A stretch of DNA of 64,000 nt from Zanthoxylum bungeanum. Taxonomy: Eukaryota; Streptophyta; Magnoliopsida; Sapindales; Rutaceae. A program made the position numbers and the translations under genes. This document shows, in pieces, positions 45,057 through 58,287 of this stretch; positions within the stretch are counted from its first letter, which is position 1; every line of letters begins with the position of its first letter. A model generated the notes under the pieces. That model searched no databases and was not told the DNA's origin. It was given only the letters and a program-made list of their open reading frames with translations. The DNA lies in NCBI GenBank assembly GCA_019454045.1, contig SKCR01038150.1:1-64000 (forward strand). The letters are read 5' to 3'.

Positions 45057-48000
45057 AAGATGGTATCAGAGAATGGTCTAGGGAGTTAGTGACTGCAGTG
45101 GGTAGAGTGTTGGGGTCTTGTATACGTAGTATGCCTAAGATACTAGTACGCGAGGCACTACCTCTCCAGTATCCGATCCTCAAGTACGTCCTCAAGTCCT
45201 ATAGACAGGTTAGTAAGAATTCCTGAGCTATTCGAATATTCTTCCTTATGAAAGTAACCATACTCTTTGTCCAAGTTGAGAATCCTTCTGTAGTTATCTT
45301 GACTTATTATCAAAAGATCAAGATAAGCTATGAGAACATATAGTAAAGTTCTAAGAATATCCACCTAAGAGAGTAAAAGAGAAAGAGAAAGCTATAAGAA
45401 AGTATGGAATGATGCATAGATGCTTAAGCAACCAGAGATAATAAGAGATAGAGATACAAAATTAGATAAATAAGAAAGTGCCAAAACCTATAGTAGTAAG
45501 GAGAATAGAATAAGCCTGAACAAAAGTAAAATGTCAGGTAGACCTATGTAAGTTTCAGATTCATTTCCTCCTCAGAAAATTCTTCCAAATGGATCCAATA
45601 GCCTTTGACTATCCCATATGGATAGCAAATTCCTTGAATAACAAAGAATAGTCAGAAAGATAAATGAAGTAAGAAATCTGATTTGGTTGTAGAAGTCCCA
45701 ATAGACATGAGATACCAAAAAAGACGTAAAGATTCTAGACACCCAAACCTAGATTCAAACCGTTCAGTGATATCAGTCAAGGAAACTGTCCTGACGAGGT
45801 CTATCTCATACCTATCTTACATGAGTAATAGACTCTACCAGGACACAAAGTACCAGAACAAATACGCCGATATCTGTTGAGATGTAGATTCTTGTCTCAT
45901 CCCTTACCAACATATATAAAGGTAACCGTAAGAAAGCCCAGTACCCATAAACTGTAATCTGAGACAAGGACATCAGACCTTGAGAGATGGTTTACCCAGA
46001 AAGGAACCAAGGAGGTTCATAAGAATAGAAGAGAAATAACCTGACACAAGTCAAGATGGGCAAGTTTGCAGTACCGGTGAGAACCCATAGATCGAACCAA
46101 TGCCAGTGGAAATCCTTGTAAGTTTAAAAGGACAGACTCATTAGATTGGAGATATTTGGGAGTTAGCAAGAATACCAATACAAACAGTAAGATTAAATAG
46201 AATAGTTGTAGCGTATAGCAAAAGTAGAGATCAGAGATCTAGAAGAAAGCCCATTAGAATGAATCATCACTAGCTTCGACAACATGACTTAGAACTAAGA
46301 GATATGATATGAAGATAATATAGAAGGATCAGGGGAAGTAATAAGGAAGTTCGGTGCAGAGAGTAACATAAATAATATAACTTAAGGATGGTAATGTAAA
46401 TGGAGATCTCAGAATGGTTGGTAAAGTTGTGGAACCCTAAGACATAGAGTAGTCGATCCAGGTCCCAGGAGAAAGAATGACAGCTCTTCCTTCCAGTAGC
46501 CCATACTCTAGTAAGTATATAGACATCTAACTAGACATGCGAGCTTGTGTTCACCCCCAACTTAGAGCCCAATAAGAAGTTGGACAAGTAGATAAGAGTA
46601 CTTGATAGGATGGACAGATCACGAGACATCAAGATAGCCAAATCAAGAAGTTCAATAGAATCTAGATAAGAATCATAAGACAATAATATTTTATATAAGA
46701 TATAATAATTTGAATTCACAGTAAGTCTAGCCGAATCTAAAAGTGATAACATGCCCTATCGTAGAACAGAAAGTTTTCAAGTAAGTAAAGGCTCAAAATA
46801 GTAAGGAACCAGAGTAAGCAACACATATAGCGACCCCTAGGAGTAAGATATACGACTTATAAAAAGCTTCCCACATGAATAGAGAGGAAGAATTAGAAGA
46901 GAGCAACACCTAAACCAAAGGTTCGGTAGTGATACCATGATGTGTCATGAAATATGGAGTTTCCAGAGAAGTAAAGACTTAAGAGGTTTAAGAAACTGAG
47001 ACTAGTAGGAAGAATAACAAAGAAAGTATGGTAGGACTTTGAGGAAGCATGAGCCTTAAGAAGGTTCCCCGGAAAATAATCATGGGTAAGGTTGAAGAAG
47101 ACAATTCAGGTAGATCCTAGCAATAGTACCCTAAAATGGGAGCCCAATATCAGACATGTAAACAAATGAACCCTAACATTATAAAGACATCATGTGAAAC
47201 TGCATCATGCATAATTAGTAAGACCACCACAACCGAAAAAAATACTTCAGGACCAACCCCACCCTCCCAACCCTCACTAGACAAAAATAATGAAGATGGA
47301 CCTCAAAGTTCGTCCCAATGATATTCCCCGAAACAAGTAAATCTCTGGTTTAATATAGTATCTTATAAGGCAGGATAAGACATATTTAAAAGATAATACC
47401 TATGGTATAAGAAGATAGATATATAGATCACATAAGTTCCAGGAATAGAATAGAGCAAGAAATAAGAGGAAAATAACTCTAAGTAAAAGATTTAAAAAGA
47501 TCTAGATAAGCGATGAAAAGAGAAAGCATTGGTCAAGCAATGACAGGAACACGTGAGCAATAGAGTTATACATGACAAATGATAAATAACAATAGACTTT
47601 TCCATTTAGAAATTGAAGGAGAAGGGTATCACCAGGGTAAATTTTGGAATACATAGCAGCGAGCCTCTAAGCGCTAGCATGAGACCGAAGCTTCATTAAG
47701 TATAGAGTTGGAAGAAATGTAATGAGTATAGTCATATGTTCCCTTCGTAACGTATTGCTACGGATAATGATTAGGATGACGTAAAACGGATTTATTGAAG
47801 TATAATATAAGAGACCAAGAAAACTAAGTACTCTAATATTTTCGAGACTAGGACAACACGTGACTGAATATGACCCTGAGGATAACTGAACGTGGGATAT
47901 CCTAGAGTGTAACTATGCAAGAAAAAAAGTCAGTATAAAGACAGTTGACCAAACTTCTGGTAGCAACGAATCTAAGTTACGGAAAATAGTATGGGCACTA

Positions 48001-49242
48001 TCAAAACTAAATCATCACCGTCGACATTAACAATAAGGACATATAATTGTTCCAATCTTTGATTACCTATTCCGCACCAATATATATATATATATATATA
48101 GTTGACATAACAACGATTTATTTTAAGTTTTGACCAACTAGAAGAAGACCGTCAGAGAGGTGACAAAAATTGTTATTTTGAATTTAGAAAGTATCGAAAA
48201 CTGTGATGGTAAACTTAAGCCCCAGAGATAGATAAAAGATACGTGAATATGAATATTGAAACTGATAGTAGTTGAAACTTAACCAAGTAAAATAAAGAGT
48301 TAAATAGGTAAACCGGAAGAATGAATGCTAAAGTCGGAATGAGTAGGTAGAGCTAAGGAAGTATCAAGTACAATCATTTTAATAGCGACAGAGATTACTG
48401 TTGTATACATTTACCCAAGAGTTAAGATAGAACGTAAAGGAACCTAGCTACAGGAGACACAAATGTCCGTAGAGATATGGAAGCACTATCTGCCAATGAT
48501 TCAGATACATATTCATTGAAGTTACATGACACCAGAATGACTTAGGCACAAATGTACTTCTTGGTATAAATTTCCTATATAGATCAGGTACAATTATTAA
48601 GGATTAATGATTCAATTGGAGTAGCTACAGGTATGACCATATTAGCATGAGTACATCAAATTCGGTCAAAACCTTACAAGTTAAGCGTGCTTGGGTGGAA
48701 ACAATAATGAAATGAGTTACCGTCTAGGAAATATGAAAAAAATATTAAATCTTTAAAGAAAAAAAGAGATAAAATAAAATACAGTCACATAGTATCAGAC
48801 AGAAATGAGTGATTCACCAGGGCACCAGTTCGAGAAAAACTTAAGTTCAGACCATAAGAGATTGAATACTTCTAGTACACCCTATCAGGATGTCATGAAG
48901 TGCAGAATAAGAGATAGATAAATTTTATGGATGATAAGTTTGTGAAAGAATACATCTCTGTATAGACAATATATATGAATTGTATTGACCTAGTTTCCAC
49001 ACAAGAAAAAAGATTACTGAAGGAACTTCCAAGGACTAAGTATTCAACTATAAGGGTCGAATAGAGTGTATCAGAATAAGATATTTTCGAAAGTCATTTT
49101 ACTGAGTTCTTGAGCATAAAATTAGGAAGAAAGTAAGGAGTATAACAACAGTAGAGACCAGATGTCTTCAAACCAAGACGGACCTAAGAAGTTCAATATC
49201 ATAAGAGATTCGAGGACGAATCATATTTAAGGGGGGCGAATT
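45057..49242 (+). pseudogene. E internal region, coding capacity lost
   Basis: The primer-binding site TGGTATCAGAGA at 45061-45072 opens it. No frame longer than about 80 codons and no gag or pol motif could be recognised in 4.2 kb, apart from the terminal TTCGAGGACGAATC phrase. It is strongly A-rich on the plus strand. A TA microsatellite lies at about 48080-48100. The size is short for a complete gag-pol, so deletion as well as decay is likely. Confidence 0.6.
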
Positions 49243-50337
49243 TATAACACTCCGGCAATCCCGATGACTACTAAGTCATGGACGGCATAATACATGATGT
49301 AAATCAAGTTCAAGTATGTATGTGCTTAGGAAATGACTTTTGGGACATTCGGCAAATTCCTTGAAGTTCCGATGCAGAATTTATCTTACATTCCATTCCA
49401 AACAGCCCTTAGTATTTAGGCCATAACGTTTTCATACTATCTCCGATTTTATGAAATTTATATTTTTCAGAAGCTAAGACCGAGACCTATAACTTCTGCT
49501 TTGGATATTATTCCAAATTCGAATAAACAATAAGTCAAAAATCACGATTACCGTAGCTGCTACAATAAATTTCGAGGGTGATCTAGAAATGGGGATGTGA
49601 CACTATCTTAGCCACTGATGCCAAACAGAAAAAAATCAGATCTTTACCTATAAATAATGCATTATTCACTCATCTTTCTTGAGCCAAAAACATGGGCATG
49701 GGTTCAAGAAAGCTTTTCAATTTTTTTCTTTATTCTCATGGGAATTTGGATGAAAGGGTGATGATTTCCAAGCTCCAAAACACACAAAGTAAGTTCTAAT
49801 CCTTCTTCCCTCTTCTAATTTCAGTTTTGAGCTTGAATAATAAAAGTCCCAAATCGTTATTCATGAATCCTAGTTCCAACTTTGTGCATTAGAGCTTGAG
49901 ACAAGTTGATAACATATGTAATCATGCACTTTCATGTAGATATAAGCATGTATTAGGCTTGTTTATCAAATTATCCAAGTTTTCCCAATTTAGAAAGGAC
50001 CGAGTTTTAGTTATTTGGGGCTGATTTGAATGATTAGAGAGTGAATAAGATGGATAAAAAATTTATAGGATGTGTTGGGAATGATTAAGAAAGTAAAACC
50101 TGAAAAATGATGAAGTTTTTGTATTTCGTACACCAAGTGTTCGATGAAATGCCCCAATGAGTCGAAATAATTATTCAAACACATTTAACACGAAGTAACA
50201 TATGTTAGGAAGTCATGAGAATGTGGCTAATTGAATAAAATCAGAAGGGAGGCATAATTCGGGAGTTAAGCAGTGAACTCAATTTACAGGGCAGTTCTAT
50301 ACAGGCTGTGTCTTTATGCTTGTAACTTGAGGTTTGG
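49243..50337 (+). repeat. 3' LTR of E, truncated
   Basis: It begins TATAACACTCCGG and follows the 5' LTR to about GCTTGTAACTTGAGGTTT near 50335, where hAT sequence takes over. The remaining 1.7 kb of the LTR is not present beyond F. Confidence 0.8.
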
Positions 50338-50679
50338 GACACCGGTTCGATTCAGTTTCGAATCAGAACCGATGGTTCTGATATTTTTTAATTTATAATT
50401 TTAATTTTAATTTCTTAAAAAATACAAAATAAAAAATGGTATTTCAAAATTATTTAAAATATTAATTTGAATTTATATTACATTAAATTAAAAACTCAAA
50501 TTAAAAATTAAATTAAAGAGCTTGAACTTAAATTTTTAAAAACTTAAGTTGCATATGTATCATTTAAAGGTGAGAGGATCAAACCTCACGTAGTTCCATT
50601 ATATTATTTTAGATAGTTCCCCATTACAAATTTATAATTATTTACTCATCAATTATCATTATTATCTGTGTCTGCTGTT

Positions 50680-50880
50680 GATCATTCAGCTCCCATTCCA
50701 CTTGCATTTGCATATGCATTGTCGAACAAGTCTTCAAAGTCATCGGGTACATCTTCGTGTTGCCTCAGATCAACTCAGGTTCAATAATCCTCACATTATG
50801 TTCCTTCCAAAGTGCTTAGATGTAATGAAGATCGTCTCGCTTCCAAAATATTGCCACATAAGCTGAACCCTTATTCAAGC
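50680..50880 (-). pseudogene. F transposase C-terminal part
   Basis: On the minus strand a decayed frame contains ILEARRSSLHLSTLEGT, then VDLRQHEDVPDDFEDLFDNA. It is homologous to the plus-strand remnant at 9876-10070. At least two stops interrupt it. It is the C-terminal dimerisation segment of the hAT transposase whose upstream parts lie at 58288-60550, beyond the nested copia G. Confidence 0.72.
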
Positions 50881-50894
50881 GCTGCGGTAGAAAC

Positions 50895-52908
50895 TGTTTC
50901 AAGTTTCTATTAAGTCCCAAGGATCATTTTCAAGCAATGAAACACATGTGAATACTCGTTAAAGCATGGCGGAATCATACTTACAACGATCGGCTTTTGC
51001 GACGTGAGGAACATCAAAATCTTCAAGCTTTTCTCCTCCAAGGTTCTCGGCTTTGGGTTGATTTTTTTGCTCCAATTTTCGGCCATGGATGTCCTCCAAG
51101 CTCCAAGCTTTGTGTTGTCATTCCATGCACACAAGTCGGTTTCTCTATCACCTTCGCAAGACTCCGGAAGTGTGCTAGCACTTGTGAAATTTTGCAATAA
51201 AACTTCACATTTTCTTCCTTATAGCTCTCGGCATTTTGGCAAGAAATTGAGAGAGATTTGGCCCTTGGCCGTGAGAGGGAGATAGTGTGAGAGAAGAAGT
51301 TGGTTTTGTGTATCTAATACACTTATTTAATTTTCCAAAAATCAAATAAAGATATACCAATTTTTGCTTTCAAAAAGTCAAGGCATTTAAGCCTACAACC
51401 ACCTCCATCAACTATTCACATCAAAAGTGACTAGACATCACATCACTCAAAGTGACAAGTGATTTGACACTTGATGTGACTAGTGTTTTGACGCTTGATG
51501 TGACTTATGGGCCGCACTTAAATTCGCAATGCGAGCGCGCCCGTAAACACTCCCGGGCTCAGGTTCGCTAATTCCAAATTAACAAATTTTCCGTTGTGAC
51601 GTAATTAAATAATTATGCCTAGCAAAATCACTATTCACATCGCTAACGAATTAATTCTAAATTAACTCGTTCGCCCGAATTAAAATCTAATTTTAATTCC
51701 GCGTCGAAATCCAATTTCGTATAATATATCGAATATATTATTTTATCGATTAATTCCAAATTAATCGTTCTCTCTCTTTAAATAATATTTTATCCTAGAT
51801 AAAATACCTCCGTAATTAATCCCAGATTAATTTTCTCTCTCTTATAATTAATCCCAGATTAATAAAGTGTGAGTCATACGTCATCGGTGAATCTTCGGGA
51901 AGTGACCCATGAGATCCCCGGATATGTTGGCAGTAAATCTGGTCGTCGGATTATCCGAATACGTAAGTACCTAGTACTACGTTTTTACCGATTTACAAGA
52001 CATCGTTGGCTTCTAGCAAGCACCGTGCCTACCTAATTCTCCAGAAATATTCTTACTGGAATATGTGATCTATATCAGGCGTAGTATACGTAGTATTGCG
52101 TATTTTGATCCAGCATTGGATGTCACGTGCAAGGCCTGGGGCTGGAAATGTGTCTGCCCCATACGAAGCATATATCGGATCTCTGGTAACTAGTCTCTAT
52201 AATCGGATAAACATGACCTAGTCATAATATCCCGATAGCTGTAGCATATAAGAGAACCAGTTCCGTATCCTACGTGATCATCATCTCCACTATGACTGGA
52301 GTGATACTTTCGTCTCGACATCACACCCAATACACTACGATTCTCAATATACCCAGAAGAGGCGTACACAGAACCTGTTAAAGCCCTGGACGACCTAAAC
52401 CAAATCGTATTGATTGTCGCAAGTATTAGTGGTGCAAGTCTAAGGTAAAGACCAAATACACCTACCCTGATTCGGACTTCCATAGACACATAGTCATACT
52501 ACCAATGGAATTCCGAGGGGTCTATCCAGAGCGAAGCTGTTTCCCGTACCATCGGTAAATACAACCTCATATTACACTTGCATGAGTATCATATACCTAA
52601 ATATATGAGAACTATGTCGTTATGCTCCCATAACACGCACAAGTGCAATACTAGTCTATTCCGCATCATCGATGTCCAGTCTCGATAATACTACGACTAT
52701 GGATATTTAATGATTAAACCTTCATGGATTGATACTGTCTCATATCTTATCAATCCGGAACTAATCATATGGACCTTCTATCATTTATACATCTTGGTAA
52801 TCTAATTACAAATGATAAAAAAGCAATTTCCTTTGTCACATAGTTAATTTGTACAACAACACCATGATCTGTACAAATAGTGATGCTATGGGTCATAACT
52901 GTCCAACA
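50895..52908 (-). repeat. 3' LTR of G
   Basis: 2014 bases; begins TGTTTCAAG and ends GTCCAACA on the plus strand. An open frame of 99 codons at 52489-52190 (sense for the element) recurs in the other LTR copy at 57705-57406 and, less well, in the solo LTR at 9036-8758. Confidence 0.88.
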
Positions 52909-53074
52909 ATCTCCCACTTGGCCTATAGCCAATCACTCAAGTGTCCTACACCCAAACTATGTACGGTTCACTCAAACTTCTGCTGAGGAAAGGCTTTCGT
53001 CAGGGATTTGCATGACTACCATCTGATGCGATTTATTCGATCATCACATCGCCATGATGTATGATCCGAACAAA

Positions 53075-53410
53075 TCAGATGAATATTTGAAGTATTTTAA
53101 TACTAGCAGTGAACATGTTTAAACACACATTTGAAGTTGGAGCTTTGCCCCTCTTCAATTCCCTCATGTCTACCTTATCCATACGGCAGTCACGCTTCAG
53201 TGACCCCGTTTGCCACAGTTTAGGCAGACATCTTGGGATATGTCCTTTGTCTTCCCAGAAGATTATAATGACTTTTCCTTTGCCCCTTTTCCACACACCA
53301 GAAGCCTTTGGCCAAGCCTTGGCCTTCTATAATGTCGAAGTAAGATGCACCTTGTGCTTCTTGCCCTATTGCAAATTCTGGCTTTGTCTCCTTGAGTATA
53401 GCCATTAACT
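53075..53410 (-). pseudogene. G gag remnant with decayed zinc knuckle
   Basis: On the minus strand two overlapping frames (53405-53220 and 53296-53075) carry a copia gag tail. It includes a decayed knuckle, KLWQTGSLKRDCRMD, where the family has C-x2-C-x4-H-x4-C; only the last cysteine is left. It continues RELKRGKAPTSN, which resembles the segment after the knuckle in copia gag. Pol should follow but is absent: only about 165 bases separate this remnant from the polypurine tract. Confidence 0.55.
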
Positions 53411-53799
53411 CTCCAAGAGTTTTCTATTGCAATTTAGTACTTCTAAGATCTAAGGATAGATCTATGAAGATCCTTCAATTTCATTATCATACTATAAGGG
53501 TCTAATCCTTAGTTCTGATTAAAAAATTAAGGAGTCTATTTGGCAAGCATAATGGATTAAACACTAAAGTTATCATCACATGAATCGTCCAAAGATCATG
53601 TTCTACTATTTGCTTAACTCCAGGCTTAGGCTCGAGATGTCACTATATCAAATAAAGTAACTTCTCGGTCACTCAGGACTATCCTGAGATTTTATTCCCA
53701 ATTTGAAAATTAAAGTCGTTTAAATACATTTTCACCCAGGATTATGTTTTAAACACCAATCTTTCAATTATCTTGATTCCAATAGTCCAACTATCGAAT

Positions 53800-54010
53800 C
53801 AACGATTTTAGGTACTATTTATTATAATGATTACTATAGTCTAACTATATAATCAACTATAATTTAATAGGTTAAATTCAATTATATTGATTACTATAAT
53901 CCAATTATAAAATCAACTATTAATTGAAATTAGTTAAATCAAATATATTGATTACTATAATCCAATTATATAATCAACTATAAATGAAATAGTTTGAATA
54001 CAGTCCAACT
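53800..54010. repeat. three tandem 60-base units in G
   Basis: GATTACTATA at 53830, 53889 and 53950 begins units of about 60 bases, each continuing with a CAATTATA-like block and ATCAACTATAA. Confidence 0.75.
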
Positions 54011-54221
54011 GTTTATTTAAAACAACATTAAATATTAGTCCAACTAATATATTAATTTATTTGACTAAATATTTGAATGAGCGCGTATGGAAAATAACTA
54101 AACGAATATTGCAAATTTAATACTTGCCTCCCACTATTTTTCGGCGAGCCTCTAATCCTCTGTTGAGTACTCGGGAAACCTTGTTTCCTAGTGGGCTAGG
54201 ATCCTGTTAAATAACACACAA

Positions 54222-54604
54222 TCTTGACTTTGGCCAACAAATTGTATGATAATTAACTAGGTAGATCTCTAAGATCAATTGGATCCCATCCAATTCCTAT
54301 ATCCAGTAGGTGGACATCCAAGTCCGAAACATATATCCTATATATGCCAATATATCCAATATATTGCCTAACCTTTTTCCTATGAATCAACTAAGCATTG
54401 GCTTTGGCACAACAAACTTAGTGATCCGAGTTAAGCGGAACCCATTGACCTTGGAAAGCTTCGTAATCAATGTCGATGGACAAGAAGTGATCTTGACTTT
54501 GGCCAACAAATCACAACTTGGAAAAGACACCAATATGGAACAAAGCCTTCATGATTCAAACACATCCGCGATGGACAAAGGTCTTGACTTTGGCCAACAA
54601 ACCA
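54222..54604. repeat. dispersed 20-base repeat in G
   Basis: TCTTGACTTTGGCCAACAAA occurs three times (about 54223, 54492 and 54583) within 400 bases. The repeats lie in the non-coding 5' part of G (minus orientation). Confidence 0.75.
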
Positions 54605-55299
54605 ATGCCAGTCTTGGATCTTGAGTAAGAATCACTCAATGGAAGGAAAAACGCTTAATATTATGTTGATGGTTTTTTCGCGTGTAATTGGCAACCAATT
54701 AATTATCTTTGTTAAGGTCTCATCATCATACACCCTTAAACATGCATTCTAAACACATAATAAGGCGCGTAAAAATAAAGTAATAATGATATGCAGATGG
54801 ATACTTAAACACATTGTTCCTAGGACAAATCTCTCCATTTCCTCTCTCCCGCTAGCACAAGTATTACTTTTACCCGATTACATAACACTTCTAAAGAAAC
54901 CTCATTTACATTGAGAGGAATAGGTGAGAAGAGAAATACACAGAGTAAGGAGGTAATAGCCTGGACACGCAGGTCCAATTAATAAATTCTAAATTTATTA
55001 CAACAATTTCCAAAATTGTCATCACCCATCTAATATCCATATGATATACATTATTCATACATCGCATCCATGTATTCACACAAGCATGTTATCAATCAAT
55101 CTAATCTAATTAATTAATATGATATTAATGATCATCCAATGTTCAAACAACGATTTGATTTTGCGCGAGTCAAACTCATTTTGCGAATAAGTACTCAAAG
55201 TACGAATTCTTGAATTAAATTAAACTACAACATTAAATCCAATTTAATTTATATTACACTTTTTAATGTACCTTTACGACTTATATTCTAAATCTAATC

Positions 55300-56137
55300 G
55301 TTACGGGTCTCAAAGCCCAATTAACATCCAATGTCTATTTAATTAAAGTCCAATAGGCTTTTAATAAATTTCTAAGGCATGGACTTTTGGTCAATATGGG
55401 TCAAACCCAAATACCAAAGCCCATTTAAGGAATCACCCTTATTTGCCAAGAAACCAATTTAGGCCCATTAGGCCCAATTAAAATTAAAGGTCCATTAAGT
55501 CATAATTGGACTTTATGGATATGGTTTTGGGCCCAATTGAATCCAACCAATTAGCCTAAACCAAAATTGGCCCAACCAAGCCCATTAAGCCCAATTACAA
55601 CTTTAAAAGCCCAATTCCAAAATAGGCCCAATTAATTAAATTACCAAATTCCAAATTTCATAACTTAATTAACCTAAAGTGTATGCCATAATTAATTAAC
55701 CAAATTAACATTTCCAAAATACTAATTCACTCAATTAATTATGCTCATTAACATCAAAACATGTCCCAACACATTTTAATCAAAAATCAACTCATTTTCC
55801 ATGCTAATCAAGTCTCGGCATTTTAGGGGTTTTTCAAATCGATTTCGATTTCAATCCAATTGAATCCTAAATCAACATTCCCCCATGATTTCAACTCATC
55901 CAATGATTAAAATAAAAAAAATACCATGACTTAGGGTAAGCTTATAGTTTCGGCCAAGCCTCAACAATTGGGGAAAATTTGTCAAATTCAAAATTCATCA
56001 AATTGACAATGCATAACACCATGTTATCATCATTTAAGCATATATCAACAATCAATTTCATCAAAACATGCTCAAATTCAATTTACCCAAATTTTACCCT
56101 AATCAAGTTTCATGCTCAAAATGGCTCAAGATACCAT
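55300..56137 (-). other. G 5' leader, GCCCAATT-rich
   Basis: Roughly 55310-55640 is packed with GCCCAATT and GCCCATTA words (AATTGGGC on the sense strand). The remaining sequence to the primer-binding site is AT-rich and non-coding. Confidence 0.55.
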
Positions 56138-58124
56138 TGTTTCAAGTTTCTATTAAGTCCAAAGGATAATTTTCAAGCAATGAAACACATGTGAATACTC
56201 GTAAAAGCATGGCTGAATCATACTTACAACGATCGGCTTTTGTGACGCGAGGAACATCAAAATCTTCAAGCTTTTCTCCTCCAAGGTTCTCGGCTTTGGG
56301 CTGATTTTTCTGCTCCAATTTTCGGCCATGGATGTCCTCCAAGCTCCAAGCTTTGTGTTGTCATTCCATGCACAAAAGTCGGTTTCCCTATCACCTTCGC
56401 AAGACTCCGGAAGTGTGCTAGCACTTGTGAAATTTTGCAACAAAACTTCACATTTTCTTCCTTATAGCTCTCGGTATTTTGGCAAGAAATTGAGAGAGAT
56501 TTGACCCTTGGCCGTGAGAGGGAGAGAGTGTGAGAGAAGAAGTTGGTTTTGTGTATCTAATACACTTATTTAATTTTCCAAAAATCAAATAAAGATATAC
56601 CAATTTTTGCTTTCAAAAAGTCAAGGCATTTAAGCATACAACCACCTCCATCAACTATTCACATCAAAATTGACTAGACATCACATCACTCAAAGTGAAT
56701 AATGATTTGACGCTTGATGTGACTAGTGGTTTGACGCTTGATGTGACTTGTGGGCCGCACTTAAATTCGCAATGCGAGTGCACCCGCAAACACTCCCGGG
56801 CTCGGGTTCGCTAATTCCAAATTAATGAATTTTCCGTTGCGACGTAATTAAATAATTATGCATAGCAAAATCACTATTCACATCGCTAACGAATTAATTC
56901 TAAATTACCCCGTTCGCCCGAATTAAAATCTAATTTTAATTCCGCGTCGAAATCCAATCTCGTATAATATATCGAATATATTATTTATCGATTAATTCCA
57001 AATTAATCGTTCTCTCTCTTTAAATAATATTTTATCCCAGATTAATTTTCTCTCTCTTATAATTAATCCCATATTAATAAAGTGTAAGTCATACGTCATC
57101 GGTGAATCTTCGGGAAGCGACCCATGAGATCCCCGGATATGTTGGCAGTAAATCCGGTCGTCAGACTATCCGAATACGTAAGTACCTAGTACTACGTTTT
57201 TACCGATTTACAAGACATCGTTGGCTTCTAGCAAAGCAACGTGCCTACCCAATTCTCCAGAAATATTCTTACTGGAATATGTGATCTATATCAGGCGTAG
57301 TATACGTAGTATTGCGTATTTCGATCCAGCATCGGATGTCACGTGCAAGGCCTGTGGTTGGAAATGTGTCTGCCCCGTACGAAGCACATATCGGATCTCT
57401 GGTAACTAGTCTTTATAATCGGATAAACATGACCTAGTCATAATATCCCGATAGCTGCAACATATAAGAGAACCAGTTCCGTATCCTACGTGATCATCAT
57501 CTCCACTATGACTGGAGTGATACTTCCGTCTCGACATCACACCCAATACACTACGATTCTCAATATACCCAGAAGAGGCGTACACAGAACCTGTTAAAGC
57601 CCTGGACGACCTAAACCAAAGCGTATTGATTGTCGCAAGTATTAGCGGTGCAAGTCTCAGGTTAAGACCAAATACACTTACCCTGATTCGGACTTCCATA
57701 GACACATAGTCATACTACCAATGGAATTCCGAGGGGTCTATCCAGATTGAAGCTGTTTCCCGTACCATCGGTAAACACAACCTCCTATTACACTTGCATG
57801 AGTATCCTATACCTAAATATATGAGAACTATGCCGTTATGCTCCCATAACACGCACAAGTGCAATACTAGTCTATTCCGCATTATCGATATCCAGTCTCG
57901 ATAATACTACGACTATGGATATTTAATGATTAAACCTTCATGGATTGATACTGTCTCATATTTTATCAATCCGGAACTAATCATATGGACCTTCTATCAT
58001 TTATACATCTTGGTAATCTAATTACAAATGATAAAAATGCAATTTCCTTTGTCACATAGTTAATTTGTACAACAACACCATGATCTTTACAAATAGTGAT
58101 GCTATGGGTCATAACTGTCCAACA
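56138..58124 (-). repeat. 5' LTR of G
   Basis: 1987 bases, closely matching 50895-52908. Small differences include a deletion near 57030, where one ATTAATCCCAGATTAA-type repeat is missing. Confidence 0.88.
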
Positions 58125-58287
58125 GAAACAGGTGCTGTCAACACCTCTTAGCAATAATTGATAAAATATGATAGACATTTTGATGTCGGTTCCACCAAAA
58201 ATTTTTACTTACTAAACTTTTAGGAGGAAACTTGAAATTGGTAGATAAATAATTATTTAATTTCGAGTTGTTAGTCGTGTTATCCCT

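Larger units (their letters stand above)
42247..50337 (+). mobile_element. element E: old Tekay/Del-type Ty3/gypsy retrotransposon
   Basis: 5' LTR 42247-45056, Met-tRNA primer-binding site at 45061, decayed internal region, polypurine tract TTAAGGGGGGCGAA at about 49227-49240, and the first 1.1 kb of the 3' LTR from 49243. The phrase TTCGAGGACGAATC just before the polypurine tract and an LTR start like TGTAACACYCCGG are typical of this lineage. The 3' LTR is truncated at the edge of hAT element F, so no TSD can be read. Confidence 0.82.
50895..58124 (-). mobile_element. element G: Ty1/copia retrotransposon, no pol
   Basis: A perfect 5-base TSD, GAAAC, lies at 50890-50894 and 58125-58129, inside hAT element F. 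LTRs: 50895-52908 and 56138-58124. Minus orientation: 5' LTR on the right, primer-binding site next to 56137 (minus strand TGGTATCTTGAGCC), polypurine tract AGGCCAAGTGGGAGAT beside 52909. The 3.2-kb internal region has a gag remnant and repeats but no protease, integrase or reverse transcriptase. It is the same family as the solo LTR at 7548-9453. Confidence 0.88.

Noticed and set aside
47136..47321. A 61-codon frame in E with TTTTEKNTSGPTPPSQ
   Set aside because: Short, no domain, within a region with no coding signal; treated as chance.
54310..54624. A 104-codon plus-strand frame inside G
   Set aside because: Antisense to the element and built partly from the TCTTGACTTTGGCC repeat; no domain.
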